From Mya arenaria (taxonomy: Eukaryota; Mollusca; Bivalvia; Myida; Myidae), in assembly GCF_026914265.1 (NCBI RefSeq), contig NC_069133.1, positions 14,303,375 through 14,367,374 of the forward strand: a stretch of 64,000 bases of DNA. The letters run 5' to 3'. The position numbers and the translations under genes are program-made. Below are positions 1 through 11,420 of the stretch, piece by piece (position 1 is the first letter of the stretch; each line of letters starts with the position of its first letter). The notes under the pieces are model-generated. The model did no database searches and was not told the DNA's origin. It worked only from the letters and a program-made list of their open reading frames with translations.

Positions 1-369
1 TTTTCGGTGTATTAAATTAAATATATCTGCCAATGTTTTGTGAAGATCACACTTAATGCTATAAAAGCATTGCGGATGTTTTTGTTAGTTTTCTATCTCA
101 TCCAAGTGTTCCTTAAAGTTTAAACTCGTGTTTATACAAGCAGTATGATTTTAGTTTTGTTGAACTGTTTGAATTGAGGTCTATTGGGACTTCATTAATG
201 CTCTGATTTTTCCCAATGTAGCTCTGGATGTCAAGAAAAGTTTTTTTTATCTGAAACGCATAATTGAAAGCGTTTGATGATCCATTATCAATAAAGATCT
301 TAAGCATTGAATAGGATTCACATACACACCATAGACTTCCTTCAGCGTGTATATGAGCTTCATTTTACT
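1..369. other. Unrecognised DNA left of the SINE
   Basis: No gene is recognised here. Short open frames on the minus strand lack any recognisable domain. The part next to the SINE may be a continuation of its 3' tail, because the minus strand runs on without a clear boundary. This stretch has no counterpart elsewhere in the window, so it probably lies outside the tandem array. Confidence 0.4.
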
Positions 370-621
370 TGCGTTCGGGCTTTGCCCATTCGGCGAGTGC
401 TTCGATGAGATTGTTAGACGTTTTAAGTTTTTTTGGGCATAATGCACAGACAGAATATTACTCTGGTTAGAGATACCCGGGTTCTTTAACTGTCACGCAG
501 GACCCCCCATTTAACGTCCCTTCAGGAAGACGATTAGTACATTTAGCGGTGCGGCGCGGGTTCGAACCTTCCGACCCTGGAATGACAGTCAAGTGTGTTA
601 CCACTAGACAACGGATCCGCC
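370..621 (-). mobile_element. tRNA-derived SINE, minus strand
   Basis: Read on the minus strand from 621, the sequence begins GGCGGATCCGTTG and carries a pol III A-box-like motif (TAGTGGTAACA, about 599-609) and a perfect B box (GGTTCGAACCC, about 558-568) at tRNA-like spacing. A central block near 485-535 contains GGGACGTTAAATGG followed by GGGGTCCTGCGTG. It resembles the conserved central domain shared by many invertebrate SINEs of the MetaSINE kind; that assignment is from memory of the family. The 3' limit at 370 is approximate and no target-site duplication was fixed. Confidence 0.72.
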
Positions 622-3209
622 ACTTCATTTACCCTTGAGTTCCGTTATTTATATCACCGTTGAGGGTGACGTTGTCTAGAGGCAGTAAGCTTGGTCATGA
701 ACCCGAATTGGAAATAAATATGATATCAGTTATTCAATCTTTAATTGATCATAATGAATAAAGATATAAAAGAGGTCATCCCAGTAAAGTTCTGTACAAT
801 GCTTTTTATTCTAAAAACCTAAACATTCATCCTTTTTATTTGCTTTTATAAAATATTCACAAAGCCGCGAAAATTTACCATTTCTCTACACGCATTTTAT
901 GAATCAAAAGCCTGGCAGCAAAACAAATATAATTAATTTTTCACAATACATCAGTAATTATCAATTTAGGTTAACATCAAGTGTAATTTTCGATATGTGG
1001 TATATCATGTATATGAGGATAAACAAGCTATCCGGGCAGTCCAAACCGTGAGGTTTCCCATGATATTAATTTTTGAAGACAATTGTGCAATCGTAAAACA
1101 TTACAAGTGGTGTGAACATGTGAACTTATAAATCCTGAAACAAACACACACCTAAACCTTGTAAGTATTCCAGAATTCAACAGTCACCTTTAGAACATTT
1201 AAATATTTTGAACATATGACAGGTTAAAGAACAATTGTTTACATTGTTGTTATCATGACTTAATATTATTAGAAATAAACAGTAGCATGAACGTTAGGAG
1301 AACCAGTCCAAACGCGCCAGAATTTTCCTTGAAACTAAATGCCTTATGACACCTGTGCAATTTTGAAGCATTACGAGCTGTAACATCTGAACCGAATCAA
1401 CCACAGAGTCACGCTCTTAAAACACGATTGGCAAGCATTATGCTACATGCAAATTATAAGATCACTTCTAAACACGATTTGATCGATAATCAATGAATAC
1501 CTGTGCTATATCATCATTTATGTTAAAATTAATTCGTTCCAGTCTGTGAGTTTGTGCAAAAACCGGCCCGTTAAAAGTATGCGCTATCTATCTGCTTGTG
1601 TTCAAACAGTCTGTTTATCAGCCCATTGTTGAATCACTTAACGTCGTCCGTCATTTTGTGTCCCGCCGCTTTCATCTGTTTTTGCCTTTTCACGATGCGC
1701 ATTTGAACACTATTGTTTATAGTTTTAATGATTGCAGGCCTCGACCCATTCCCTCTCGTCGTCATTTTGACATGTGTAATGGAAAGTCAAGAGTGATCAT
1801 ACAATATATGGATACATATATTGATCATATGCTTTCCGGTTGATCATATCAGTCACTGTTTCAAAGAGTGAAAATATCTGATTTTTACTGTTATACATTC
1901 CACATAAAACGGCAGCGTGCACGGAGCTTGGGCACACTTACAACGACATCATCTCCGAAATGACGTTACGTGCGCATACGAATGTTCGCAGTTTTTTTCT
2001 AAAATAGTGTAATTAAATGAATTTTTACTTCGATTTAGGAAAACAATAAAAAGAAAAAAATGTTTGTTTTAGTGTAAGATAACAATATATTTAACAATAT
2101 TTCACCTGAACACCAAAAGTGATTTGCCAGGAATGCCACCTCCACATAACTTGTCATGTGAATGGAAAACGTCATTAAAAGTCCGTGTGCACTCCAAACC
2201 CCTTGACAAACTCAGTTACTGTATCAAACCATTTTAACTGGAAAGTGGTGAAGCTTAAAATAAACTTGTTGACAACCAAACACACCTTCAGCCAAACACA
2301 TCATGCTTATGAATCAATGTCTAATAACTAGATCCTTAGCCTTGAGGCTTCATTGTTAAACAGTTGGCCCTGATATCACAAAAGTACTTAAGTCATTTGC
2401 CAAGATCCATTTTAAAAAATGGTGAACTAATTGTTACGCCTTGTTTTGTTACGCTGTAAAGTTCAATGCAAAAACTATTAAATGAAACGGTTTTCAGTGT
2501 ATAATTACTTTATTTGAGCGTTTACTAGAGTTTAATAGGCTTTGATTAGCGTAATGTATCAATGCTGTGGTTATTGTTTTAGCGGTATATGCTGGCCGCA
2601 AGTATCAATCAAATGACAAGTGAAATTTCCGTAAACCTTGTTTGAAGATGTGATAAGCCATGCGTGATTAAATTAAACGATTAAGGCCATAACTTGCAAT
2701 TCAAATATGTGCATTTTACGTTAAATCATAAAATCATGCATATTATTGAAGTGAAGAAAGTAAGACAATAATTCCTTTGACGTCATTTAAACATGGTTTA
2801 TATTGATCGCGGTTAGAATTATACACACAATGTCACTAGCCAAAGCGATAGTCAGCGATTGTCATCGATCATATTCACGTCACTTGGCTGTTTAAGCCCC
2901 TAGATAACGGACAATTATGGTGGATTATTTCTTAAAGTTCGTGCTTTCGGTGCTTTCTTTCACCGTCGTTCAAGCATTTTACCTATCGGCCCCGCAACAA
3001 GGTGTGTTTTCACATTGCGTCATTTGTTGCATTTTTGCCATTTCGCCGTAGACCAAATATCCCAGAGGACCGTTAAAATCTAACAGGACATTCCTGATAT
3101 CAGTCTCCATAGAACTTTGACAAATTAGATGATAATGTATGCTAAACTAAACTGAATGATCAACATGTTTTCGAATGGCATGCTAGTCAGCAAAGAGCTC
3201 GATGATTCG
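622..3209. other. Unit 1 distal 5' flank, non-coding
   Basis: From about 664 this stretch is homologous to the right end of the window (61947 onward) and from about 1845 to the 5' flanks of GRP2-GRP4 (from 18460, 32520 and 48480). That marks the left edge of the repeating unit. It is more diverged than the other flanks are from each other. It lacks segment X at about 1768 and the 165-bp MITE that the other units carry. No coding region is supported. Confidence 0.6.
1845..2135. repeat. Old dispersed repeat, upstream copy (unit 1)
   Basis: This stretch is related to a stretch in the 3' flank at about 8975-9245. Both hold in the same order a TCACTGTTTCAA motif, a CGCGCAC- or GCGTGCAC-like motif, the core AAATGACGTTACG, and GCAATATATTT or a close form followed by ATCA and a run of A. 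The homology is imperfect. The core recurs in every unit upstream (about 18600, 32665, 48630, 63530) and downstream (about 28230, 40080, 56610). It is either an old interspersed element or an ancient intra-unit duplication. Confidence 0.5.
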
Positions 3210-4000
3210 CACATGTTATCTTACATGCACGGAAGTTTGCCGAAAATAATTTCATATTGTTTTCCTAGGTTGGACCTTCGTCAACAAAACGTACATATTT
3301 TCGTCCGTGCATAGAACGATAAGTTCATGATAAACTATATGCACGTAACTTAGTAATCATAAGAACATGTTGTCTTCCATGTATGAAACTTCATTAACGA
3401 TAAGTGAATGTTACCTTTCATGAATGATACTTCCGTCAACGATAAGTTCATGAAATCGTTCATGCATGAAACGTCATCTTAGATAAGTACATGTTATCTT
3501 CGATGCATGAAACTTCGTCTTCAATAAGTGCATGTTATCTTCGATGCATGAAACTTCGTCTAAGATAAGTACATGTTATCTTCGATGCATGAAACTTCGT
3601 CTTAGCTAAGTGCATGTTATCTTCGATGCATGAAACGTCGTCTTAGCTAAGTACATGTTATCTTCGATGCATGAAACGTCGTCTTAGCTAAGTACATGCT
3701 ATCTTCGATGCAAGAAACGTCGTCTTAGCTAAGTACATGTTATCTTCGATGCATGAAACTTCGTCTTAGCTAAGTATATGTTATCTTCGATGCATGAAAC
3801 TTCGTCAACGATAAGTACTAATTATCTTCCAATCATGAGACTTCGTCAATGATACATTATTACTTCCATTCATGAGACTCCGTCAATGGTAAGTACATGT
3901 TTTCGTCCATACAAAAAGCTTTGTCGATGATAAGGTCATGTTACCTTTCATGCATGGATCTTCGTCAACGATAAGTACGTGTTATATTCCATGCATGGAA
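3210..4000 (+). repeat. 41-bp minisatellite upstream of GRP1
   Basis: The motif GCATGAAAC recurs with an exact 41-bp period at 3505, 3546, 3587, 3628, 3669, 3710, 3751 and 3792. Each unit also contains TCGTCTTAGCTAAGTACATG or a close form and TTATCTTCGAT. Outside 3440-3830 the units are degenerate and more widely spaced. Homologous degenerate arrays lie at the same place in the other units (20210-20815, 34270-34875, 50255-50790), so the array predates the duplications and was homogenised only here. Confidence 0.9.
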
Positions 4001-5689
4001 TTAATAGCAAAGTATACAACTATATTAATCTTGTCACATACATACATGCTACGTTTATCTTTGGATGCTTTAATAATAGAACTATTCTGAAGATCTTAGG
4101 CCTATATTCAATTTGATATATCTGCATGTATGGACGTGGTGGTGTCTTGATTTTCTTGTACTGCAGATAGTTTTAAAATCCTAATTTTGTTTACAGTATA
4201 CGATGACATTTAGGTTGTTGACACGCACGTTCGCATTGACATTGACTTTTCAGTACTCACTTTAAATCGGTCCTGAAATCCACTTAGTTGAATGCGGAAC
4301 ATTTACCTGTTTTATGAGATAATTCTACTGATTGTAAAATGAAAAATGTTAAAAATTATTTCAGTTACTTTTAATATTCTCCTTTTATGTATCGTTAATG
4401 CTTACCTTCAAATATGTTTAAAAACAGATATAAGTCATATGCATTCTTGTGAATAAATAAATAGTAGTATTTTCAAGACAGATTATGTAAGGGCGTATTA
4501 GCTATTTTTCCAATATAAAGGACAATTTACCGTATTTATGACTTTATATTAATCATTGCATACAAGTAACCATTTAATGACATTCGTTTAAACTAACGAT
4601 AGCATGAGGCAGAAGGATTATGTCATTGCTATATATAAGACACCAATTAAAATATTTTTCTCTTTGCATTTTACATATATATGATTATCCCTTTTTGCTT
4701 TTCATTTTCAATGAGTCATATTTCGTTCAGAAGGAATATACAATAATTCTTACATAAATGTCTTTTTACAAACTTCTTAAAAAGAACTTCAATGTGAATA
4801 AACAAATATAAGAGTGCATTTAAGGACACTATAGGTAACTGTTGAGGACTTGATATATTTCCATTATATTACATCAATTGACTTGGTTTCAAGACACTTT
4901 TTTCATTTGATCTTAAGGAATCAAGCACGACTTAAAAGACACAGAATGTGCCAAATATAAACATTACCCGATATAGTTAGTTGCTTCAGGGATAGATCGC
5001 ATAATAAAATCACCCAAAAAAAACACGTTTTCCTTTATGTAGGTGATAAACGAAATACATTCGTTTGTTCAATAGACAAGTTATAACATTAAAGTCATCA
5101 ACACATAAATCCGCTCACCTTTTACAACGCTTCAAAGTTGATGTGTTAAAACAAACCGTTCGCTTGTAACAATTCTACTAAGTTGGTTTGATAAAACAAA
5201 CCGTTCTGTTTAATATGATATAAAAACTGTAGTTTAAAGTAAAGGCTCATCGCATAAATCGTATTAACCAAAAACATAACCATCATTAAATGATATAACA
5301 TAAAAACGATAAAACCACAGTAAATAGGCTTTGAGCAAAAAACAACACTTGTCTTATGCTATTAGATATAGTCGATATTTCGATTAAAGGGACACACACG
5401 ACCCAGTCTGAAACCTTTTCCGGGTCAAAATGCATTCTTTTCTTGGGTGTTTGGAAAGATAGGTATTCTGGTGGTGTCTTGTTCTGTATCCGCTCACTCT
5501 TACTAAAGACATTTTGACCAATAAAATGCTATTGTTTTGTTGTTGAGACCCCTTCATCACCCAACCACAACGCTTCGAATTTATTAATTATTCTAATATT
5601 TACATTTCTATATGTTCATTTTCAGATTGGAGTTAACCCTCAATTAAAGAGCTAAGTCAAAAGAAAAAACACGGTATTTCTACAAATTA
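4001..5689. other. Proximal 5' flank of GRP1, non-coding
   Basis: This is AT-rich DNA alignable by eye with 20820-22265, 34870-36240 and 50790-52430. The part at about 4020-4210 is kept in unit 4 (50810-51000) but missing from units 2 and 3. No open frame with a recognisable domain is present. Confidence 0.5.
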
Positions 5690-5829
5690 ACGATTGATGG
5701 ATGAGGGCCTATTAAAACAAACAACTGGTGATTGATTACGATGCGTCTACGTTCATAGAGGACAATCGTTCCTACCGAGTCCATTAAAGGTCCACGGCAT
5801 TATATAAGTCCTCTACTCAAATTGCAAAC
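5690..5829 (+). promoter_or_regulatory. Core promoter of GRP1
   Basis: A TATA box (TATATAAG, 5801-5808) sits in a block conserved before all four genes. The block holds a homeodomain-like GGTGATTGATTAC, then TAGAGGACAA, CCATTAA and AAGGTCCACGGCAT directly before the TATA box. The start of transcription is inferred at about 5830, 29 nt after the TATA box. Conservation among copies could partly reflect recent duplication, but copy 1 is otherwise diverged upstream, which favours constraint. Confidence 0.8.
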
Positions 5830-5870
5830 ATCACAGTGTCTCCTGGTACTACGGTGATACCTGCAAACTA
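5830..5870 (+). other. GRP1 exon 1, non-coding 5' UTR
   Basis: This exon of about 41 nt ends at a consensus donor (CTA|GTAAGTG, GT at 5871-5872). It carries no ATG. The start is inferred from the TATA box; the end is set by the donor. Confidence 0.75.
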
Positions 5871-7685
5871 GTAAGTGTTTCGTTTACTGATTAACGGTTC
5901 GGTAGTGTTGATGTTAATTGTAATGTTGTCAAATTATTTCATTTTCAAAGTTTTCTCAGACTTATTTGAATTGCAAATATGATGGTGTAATTATGTGCAT
6001 TTTGAAGGTGTAAAGATAAATTTCATCAGGTGGTATGTTGTAAAGTTTGCAGTTTTCAAGTTAATTAAACAACACTCATGTCATAGATACAGGACAAAAT
6101 TGCATGAAAAAATACGATACAACTAATTGAAACATTACAAGCAAATAGGACATAATACAGATATTTATTTATATTTTCTAACTATAAATACGTTTTAGGC
6201 TATTGAAAATTAATATATAAGCTAAAACAAATGTACATCTATTTGTAGAGGGGAATATAGTGTAACATTCTTAGACTAAATTTATTAACAAAACAATTTT
6301 GTATTATCATTGGGATTGATTTTCATGCTTTCTTTAAATATCAAAACATTAGGATGTTGGTATGATACTTTTCTCTAAAGATATTTTTTTCTGTATTCTG
6401 TAAAAAAAGCTACATACTAGAACATAATGGAATTTATCACCAATACCGGTTTTAGGTTGAACTTATTTTTCCAAGATTAAAGATTTTACGAAATATTTTA
6501 TTAAATGACGTCATCACGCTCCACTTTGCATATTTTTATACTATATTATAAGATTGCACCTAAATCAACAAATCACCCATGGGTTTTATATAAAATAAAT
6601 GTTTCTTTCCGGTAGCAGTGTTAATATAGGATAATAAAGAGGAGAGGAACTTATATAAGTTTGCTGAACTTGTTTTCTTATTTCTTGTTCATTATTGTAC
6701 TTGTACCGAATACAAAAATAACTTTGAACTCAAAACAATATCGAATTATGTAGTATTTTGCATTAATGGTTCTTCTATCTTAACTCGAAATAGCTGTGCA
6801 TGTGCGGTAGCACCATCGCGGACAGTACTTTACAGTGAACCGGAACAAAGACCCCGCAGTCATAATAAGTCATTTCTTAACTGAAGACAATTTCTTAACA
6901 TGTTCATAGTCAAATTAAAGGACTATCAGCTTGTTAGTTTTTAAAGCATGTATATTACATAAGAATAATGAATATAATGTATATTAGATAATAGTTAGTC
7001 ATTATACCATATGATCAGTGAGATACATAACTTATGAAATTAACTTGAGATTAGAAATGACTAAAGATATTTTATGAATGATGGCCCTTTAGTCGATCAT
7101 ATCTTAATGCCACAAAAATGCTATCCATACATAAAGAACTTCATTTGTTTCGATATAAGACTCAATGCATGATTATGGTAACACTTAATGATGGCAACAA
7201 TAAGTTTAAACTTTGTTTGATTACGATATTTTACGGGTTTTTTTACAACCACTCATTCGAACAGAATATTGTAAATCTAAACGTTAATTATTATTTTTCA
7301 ATAGTTCCAACGAGTTCTAGGAAAACAGTAATTTTTCTGACACATTTCTAAATTATTCTTCACAGTTGAGCTCTTGTTTGAACTGTTTACGGTGCTATAT
7401 CATTTAAACATGAACCATGTTTACATTTTACACTAAATAATTTATTCGATGTGTGTTTACGTAAAACGTGAACAAGTCACTTTAATCCGGAAATGTAATA
7501 TCTGAAGGGTTTAACATGACCCTTCGTAGTTCGTTAAATTTGTAAATGTTAGCCATAGCGCTTCCTTGTGCCCGTAATAAAAAGCAACAACAAATTTTAC
7601 AGCCGCACATGGTGAAGTTATTACAGTTATTTCTCCATGAAATATCCTGATTGTAATTATTTACGCATTAAAACTCACTTTTCAG
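5871..7685 (+). other. GRP1 intron 1 with a second CRE/TATA block
   Basis: The intron runs from GTAAGT (5871) to a pyrimidine-rich TTTTCAG acceptor (AG 7684-7685), 1815 bp. Inside it lie a perfect CRE palindrome TGACGTCA (6506-6513) and a second TATATAAG (6652-6659). Both are present at matching positions in all four copies and could form an alternative promoter. A 77-codon open frame at 7118-7351 recurs in the copies only because the DNA is duplicated. Confidence 0.7.
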
Positions 7686-7690
7686 GAACA

Positions 7691-8386
7691 ATGAAGGTCC
7701 TTTTCTTTTTTGGAATCTGCCTTGCACTTTCACTCTCTGTATCCTACGGTCATGTACGTGGCGGTTACTATAGTGGTGGATACGGAAGCGGTGGGTACGG
7801 TGGCGGTGGATACGGTGGCGGTGGACTAGGTGGAGGATACGGTGGCGGTGGATACGGTGGCGGTGGAATTGGTGGCGGTGGATACGGTGGCGGTGGAATT
7901 GGTGGCGGTGGATACGGTGGCGGTGGAATCGGAGGAGGATATGGAGGTGGTGGATACGGTGGCATTGGAGGTTACGGAGGCGGTGGATACGGTGGCATTG
8001 GAGGATACGGTGGCGGTGGATACGGTGGAGGTGGATACGGTGGAGGTGGATACGGTGGCCTTCATGCTGGGTACGGTGGCGGTGGATACGGTGGCGGTGG
8101 ATACGGTGGCGGTGGATACGGTGGCGGTGGAATCGGAGGAGGATATGGAGGCGGTGGATACGGTGGCATTGGAGGTTACGGTGGCGGTGGATACGGTGGC
8201 ATTGGAGGATACGGTGGCGGTGGATACGGTGGCATTGGAGGTTACGGTGGCGGTGGATACGGTGGCATTGGAGGATACGGTGGCGGTGGATACGGTGGTG
8301 GTGGATACGGTGGCATTGGAGGATACGGTGGCGGTGGATACGGTGGAGGTGGATACGGTAAACACGGTGGACACGGTCACTTTTGA
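7691..8386 (+). CDS. GRP1: secreted Gly/Tyr-rich repeat protein
   Basis: The product is 231 aa. Residues 1-20 (MKVLFFFGICLALSLSVSYG) form a signal peptide, probably cut before HVRGG. The rest is nearly all Gly and Tyr: GYGGG pentapeptides (15-bp DNA units), GGGIG modules, GYGGIGGYGGG 11-mers (33-bp units) and one LHAGYGG interruption. The tail GKHGGHGHF is His-rich and could bind metal. There are no Cys residues after the signal peptide. I chose the ATG at 7691 because the splice acceptor ends at 7685, so the in-frame ATG at 7637 lies in the intron. The composition fits a shell, periostracum, byssus, cuticle or glue protein. Short Gly/Tyr-rich antimicrobial peptides of nematodes are another analogy. 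No family is assigned. Promoter, donor, acceptor, frame and poly(A) signal all look whole. Confidence 0.9.
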   Translation: MKVLFFFGICLALSLSVSYGHVRGGYYSGGYGSGGYGGGGYGGGGLGGGYGGGGYGGGGIGGGGYGGGGIGGGGYGGGGIGGGYGGGGYGGIGGYGGGGYGGIGGYGGGGYGGGGYGGGGYGGLHAGYGGGGYGGGGYGGGGYGGGGIGGGYGGGGYGGIGGYGGGGYGGIGGYGGGGYGGIGGYGGGGYGGIGGYGGGGYGGGGYGGIGGYGGGGYGGGGYGKHGGHGHF

Positions 8387-8562
8387 CATGGCGGAGGATA
8401 CATGAGCTGATCTTGGACCGGTTCGGCCGGATATGGTGTTTGTTACGGTCGTCATTATCAACATTGTTTCGAAAACATATCTGGAGCGTGTATTTGATTG
8501 ATGACGATAATTGTTTCAGATAAATTCATTGATCCTTTCTGCTTATAGATCTTAGAATATGT

Positions 8563-8568
8563 AATAAA
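8563..8568 (+). terminator. GRP1 poly(A) signal AATAAA
   Basis: A canonical AATAAA lies 177 nt after the stop codon and is kept in all four copies, followed by T-rich and GT-containing DNA. The 3' UTR is therefore about 200 nt. Confidence 0.75.
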
Positions 8569-8974
8569 ATATGTTAACATATGTGAGTTACATAAAACAA
8601 AGAACTTAAACTTAACGTTTTATTGTTTATGAATGTCCGCTATATTTTTGTAATTTGGGTAATTTTCTTTCATCATTTCTGATAAAAAATGCTTGCTCGT
8701 AATTTTTTTTTAAATAAATTTAATATACACTATGAATCGTCTTGTAGTTTATTTGTGGGTGGGTAACAGTAAACAGCATTGCCTAAAACATCAAACTGCA
8801 GTGCAAGACAATATAGAGGTCCTTCCACATTTGGGAACTGCGTTGATGAAGGAATCGCAAAGAGTCACTGTCCTACAGAACATCAAAAAATGTTAAATGA
8901 ATCAATATGGTCGATCGTCCTGCATCACCATCATGATCTAAATGTACTCATTCTGTGTATCTAATGAGATTGAA

Positions 8975-9245
8975 ATAAACATCATGTGTCACTGTTTCAA
9001 CGAGTTAAAGAATAGTATGACGAGTTAGTTTCACTGTTATATAGACCTACATTCATTTCCAAATCAAAGGTAAGCGCGCACAGGCCTGGAACATCATTTC
9101 GACGACGTCAAATCTGAAATGACGTTACGCTCACATACAAATTGGTGCGCATTTTATGCATATAATAAATGGAAACATGTTTACTTCAGTGGATGATTGC
9201 AATATATTTTCCGTAAGATCATCAAAATGAAATGACACTAGCTTT
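8975..9245. repeat. Old dispersed repeat, downstream copy (unit 1)
   Basis: This is the paralogue of the repeat at 1845-2135. It shares TCACTGTTTCAA, the GCGCGCAC motif, AAATGACGTTACG and GCAATATATTT in the same order. The same copy follows the other genes. Confidence 0.5.
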
Positions 9246-9339
9246 TGGTGCTCATTCGGTGAACTATATTGCAAATCTTACACTGCAACAACAATTATCC
9301 GCAACGTTACTCTTACCAGCATTACCATCAAGGTCTTCA

Positions 9340-9610
9340 TTCGATTTTATATGATGATAAAGATGACATTATTAAAGAAGATGTTTTGATGAAAATGTAG
9401 ATTTTGCTTACGATGATAATGATGGTCGTCATCCTAACGGTCATTATTGCATTGGACATCATCACAATCAACATCATAGCAAATGTTGTGATAAGATAAT
9501 AAGATTCGTCATCGTGAGGATGATAATAAAACTGATGATGGTCAGTAGTAGGAAAAGGACGATTATTGGTATGATGGTGATCATCATTATCTCAATTATC
9601 GTACGAAAAA
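9340..9610. repeat. GAT/ATC-rich imperfect repeat tract
   Basis: The tract is a low-complexity run of GATGAT and ATCATC trinucleotides on both strands, able to fold on itself. It recurs after each GRP gene (about 28460-28730, 40310-40570, 56830-57090). Every frame is broken often, so it is not coding. Confidence 0.7.
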
Positions 9611-11420
9611 AGCATCATCTATGTTAAATACATTCATCTTGCCATTTTATCAATGTGAAAAAAACGTACTATTGGCTTGGGAGAAGGATTTGTGATAGGT
9701 CCCAGCTCATGCTTATGAAGAAAATAGTATTCTTTTCTTTGAAATGATAAATGCGTGAACGCCATCTCCAATTGTAAGTACAAGGGTCTACTGTGTGGTA
9801 TGGTGCAAGATTATAGGATCAAATAGGTTAACCTTAAAGGTCCATGTTTGGTAGTCCATATTTAACATTAAATTATATTTTGGTTCATTCCGCAATGACT
9901 TTATTTTCTTTATTTGTCAGTTATTAATAGCAAGTGATCCGATTAGCTACATCAATCATAGATCCAATAAAGACCAATATTAAATACCGGCCTTGTACAA
10001 TGGCTGTTTCGATAAAATGGTATACTACATTACCAATATCGTTAAAACTTGGTAATGCATTATAAACATCTGGCTGCTACATCACAAAATCTCAATGTCA
10101 GTCTGTTGTGATATTTGGCCTGATTTATCAGTTTCTTTAGGTGGTATATTTAAATGGCTGATGTTCGACCAAGTCTGAAACAATAGGTAGTGTAAGACAA
10201 TTAAATCTCTGGAAGTGCCGAATGCGCCAATGCTTTGATTTTATCGATGTTTTGTTTACAAAATAATATTGTCTTGAAACTTACAACTTAAAAACCTTTG
10301 GTTCAAGTGGCAACCTCAGAATTTCAAATGTGCAATAATATCTCAAGATTTGACTGACTCATTATTCAATCTTTGATAAAGTTCCAGTAGACACAACACT
10401 TGAACACATTGAAAGCCATTCATCAACTTTAAAAAGTTAGTGAATAATGATTTGTCTGGAAAGTGTTGTAGACGCTTTCAACATTAAAACAACAGTGAAA
10501 TGTGCTACCAAAGGTTTCTTAAACTTTAGTTTTAGGCTTACTTCAAGTATGAATACTTATAATCTTTCAAAATCAAAATTTACAATGTCGCCATTACTAC
10601 ATATTTAGTACATATTTGAATGTTGTAGTTTAAACATCGTTTCACCATTCGATGCTGCGACAAATAACTGTCAAGAGTGTTATCAAACGTTACTTAAACT
10701 AAACATATTTGTAGGCCAATTTCAATCGAAAAATTACCCTATTAACTGTTGCTCCACACTTAATTTCACGAAACTTACTCCGGCTGGTTTTACTTTTGCG
10801 CCAAAATAACACGTGGCTACTCAAGGGCGGAGCTAGTTGGTCAACTAAATGCTAACACGAAAAAAGTTAGATATCGTTTTTCACTAAACATCAGTAACCA
10901 TTTATAAAGGTTTACAAAACGTGGAAATTTCAACCTGTAATATATCGTGTATGTAAGGAGAAACCAGCTGTCCGGGCTGTCCAAAACCGCGAGATTTCCA
11001 AGAGATTAATGTTTAAAGACAAATGTGCATTGCGTGAACAGGCGAACTTATAAATCCTTAAAGTAAAACCACTAAAACAGTATAGGGATTCCAGAATTAG
11101 ACAGTTCCCTTAAGAACATTTAACTAGTTTGTATAAATGAAAGGTGAAAAACAATAGTTTACGTTGTTGTTATTGTCTAAATGCGCTTTGAGCGATAATC
11201 AATGATTACCTGTGCTTTATAATCAAATATGTCAAACTTAATCCGTTTCTGTCTTTGATATTGTGCAAACACTTACCCATTAAAACATTCCCTATATATC
11301 TGCTTGTGTTCAAACAGTATGTTTATCAGCCCACTGATGATTCACTTCAAGTCGTGCGTCACTCTGTGTCCACGCCTGCATCTGTTTTCGTTATTTCATG
11401 ATGTGCAATTTAACACTATT

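Larger units (their letters stand above)
8590..11420. other. 3' flank of GRP1, non-coding
   Basis: The stretch is nearly identical to 27700-30530 and clearly related to 39500-42400 and 56040-58490. It has no gene. Its one structured part is the GAT/ATC-rich tract listed separately. Confidence 0.6.

Noticed and set aside
3210-4000. CRISPR-like array
   Set aside because: The 41-bp repeats are contiguous without unique spacers, and the genome is eukaryotic; it is a minisatellite.
7118-7351. 77-codon frame in intron 1 repeated in the copies
   Set aside because: It is conserved only because the DNA is duplicated; it is shortened in GRP3, altered at its N-terminus in GRP4, and has no domain.
7637-7690. 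Upstream in-frame ATG giving an 18-residue longer GRP1
   Set aside because: It lies before the TTTTCAG acceptor, within the intron, and the signal peptide begins properly at 7691.
7768-7965. Minus-strand proline-rich (PPYPPP) and STATVS frames opposite the GRP genes
   Set aside because: They are shadows of the periodic repeat, have no signal peptide or promoter, and change with every indel of the sense gene.
7830-8405. Forward VDTVAV frame of 191 codons in GRP1
   Set aside because: It lies in the +1 frame of the intact gene, starts inside the repeat and has no start context; it is open only because the repeat lacks stops in all frames.
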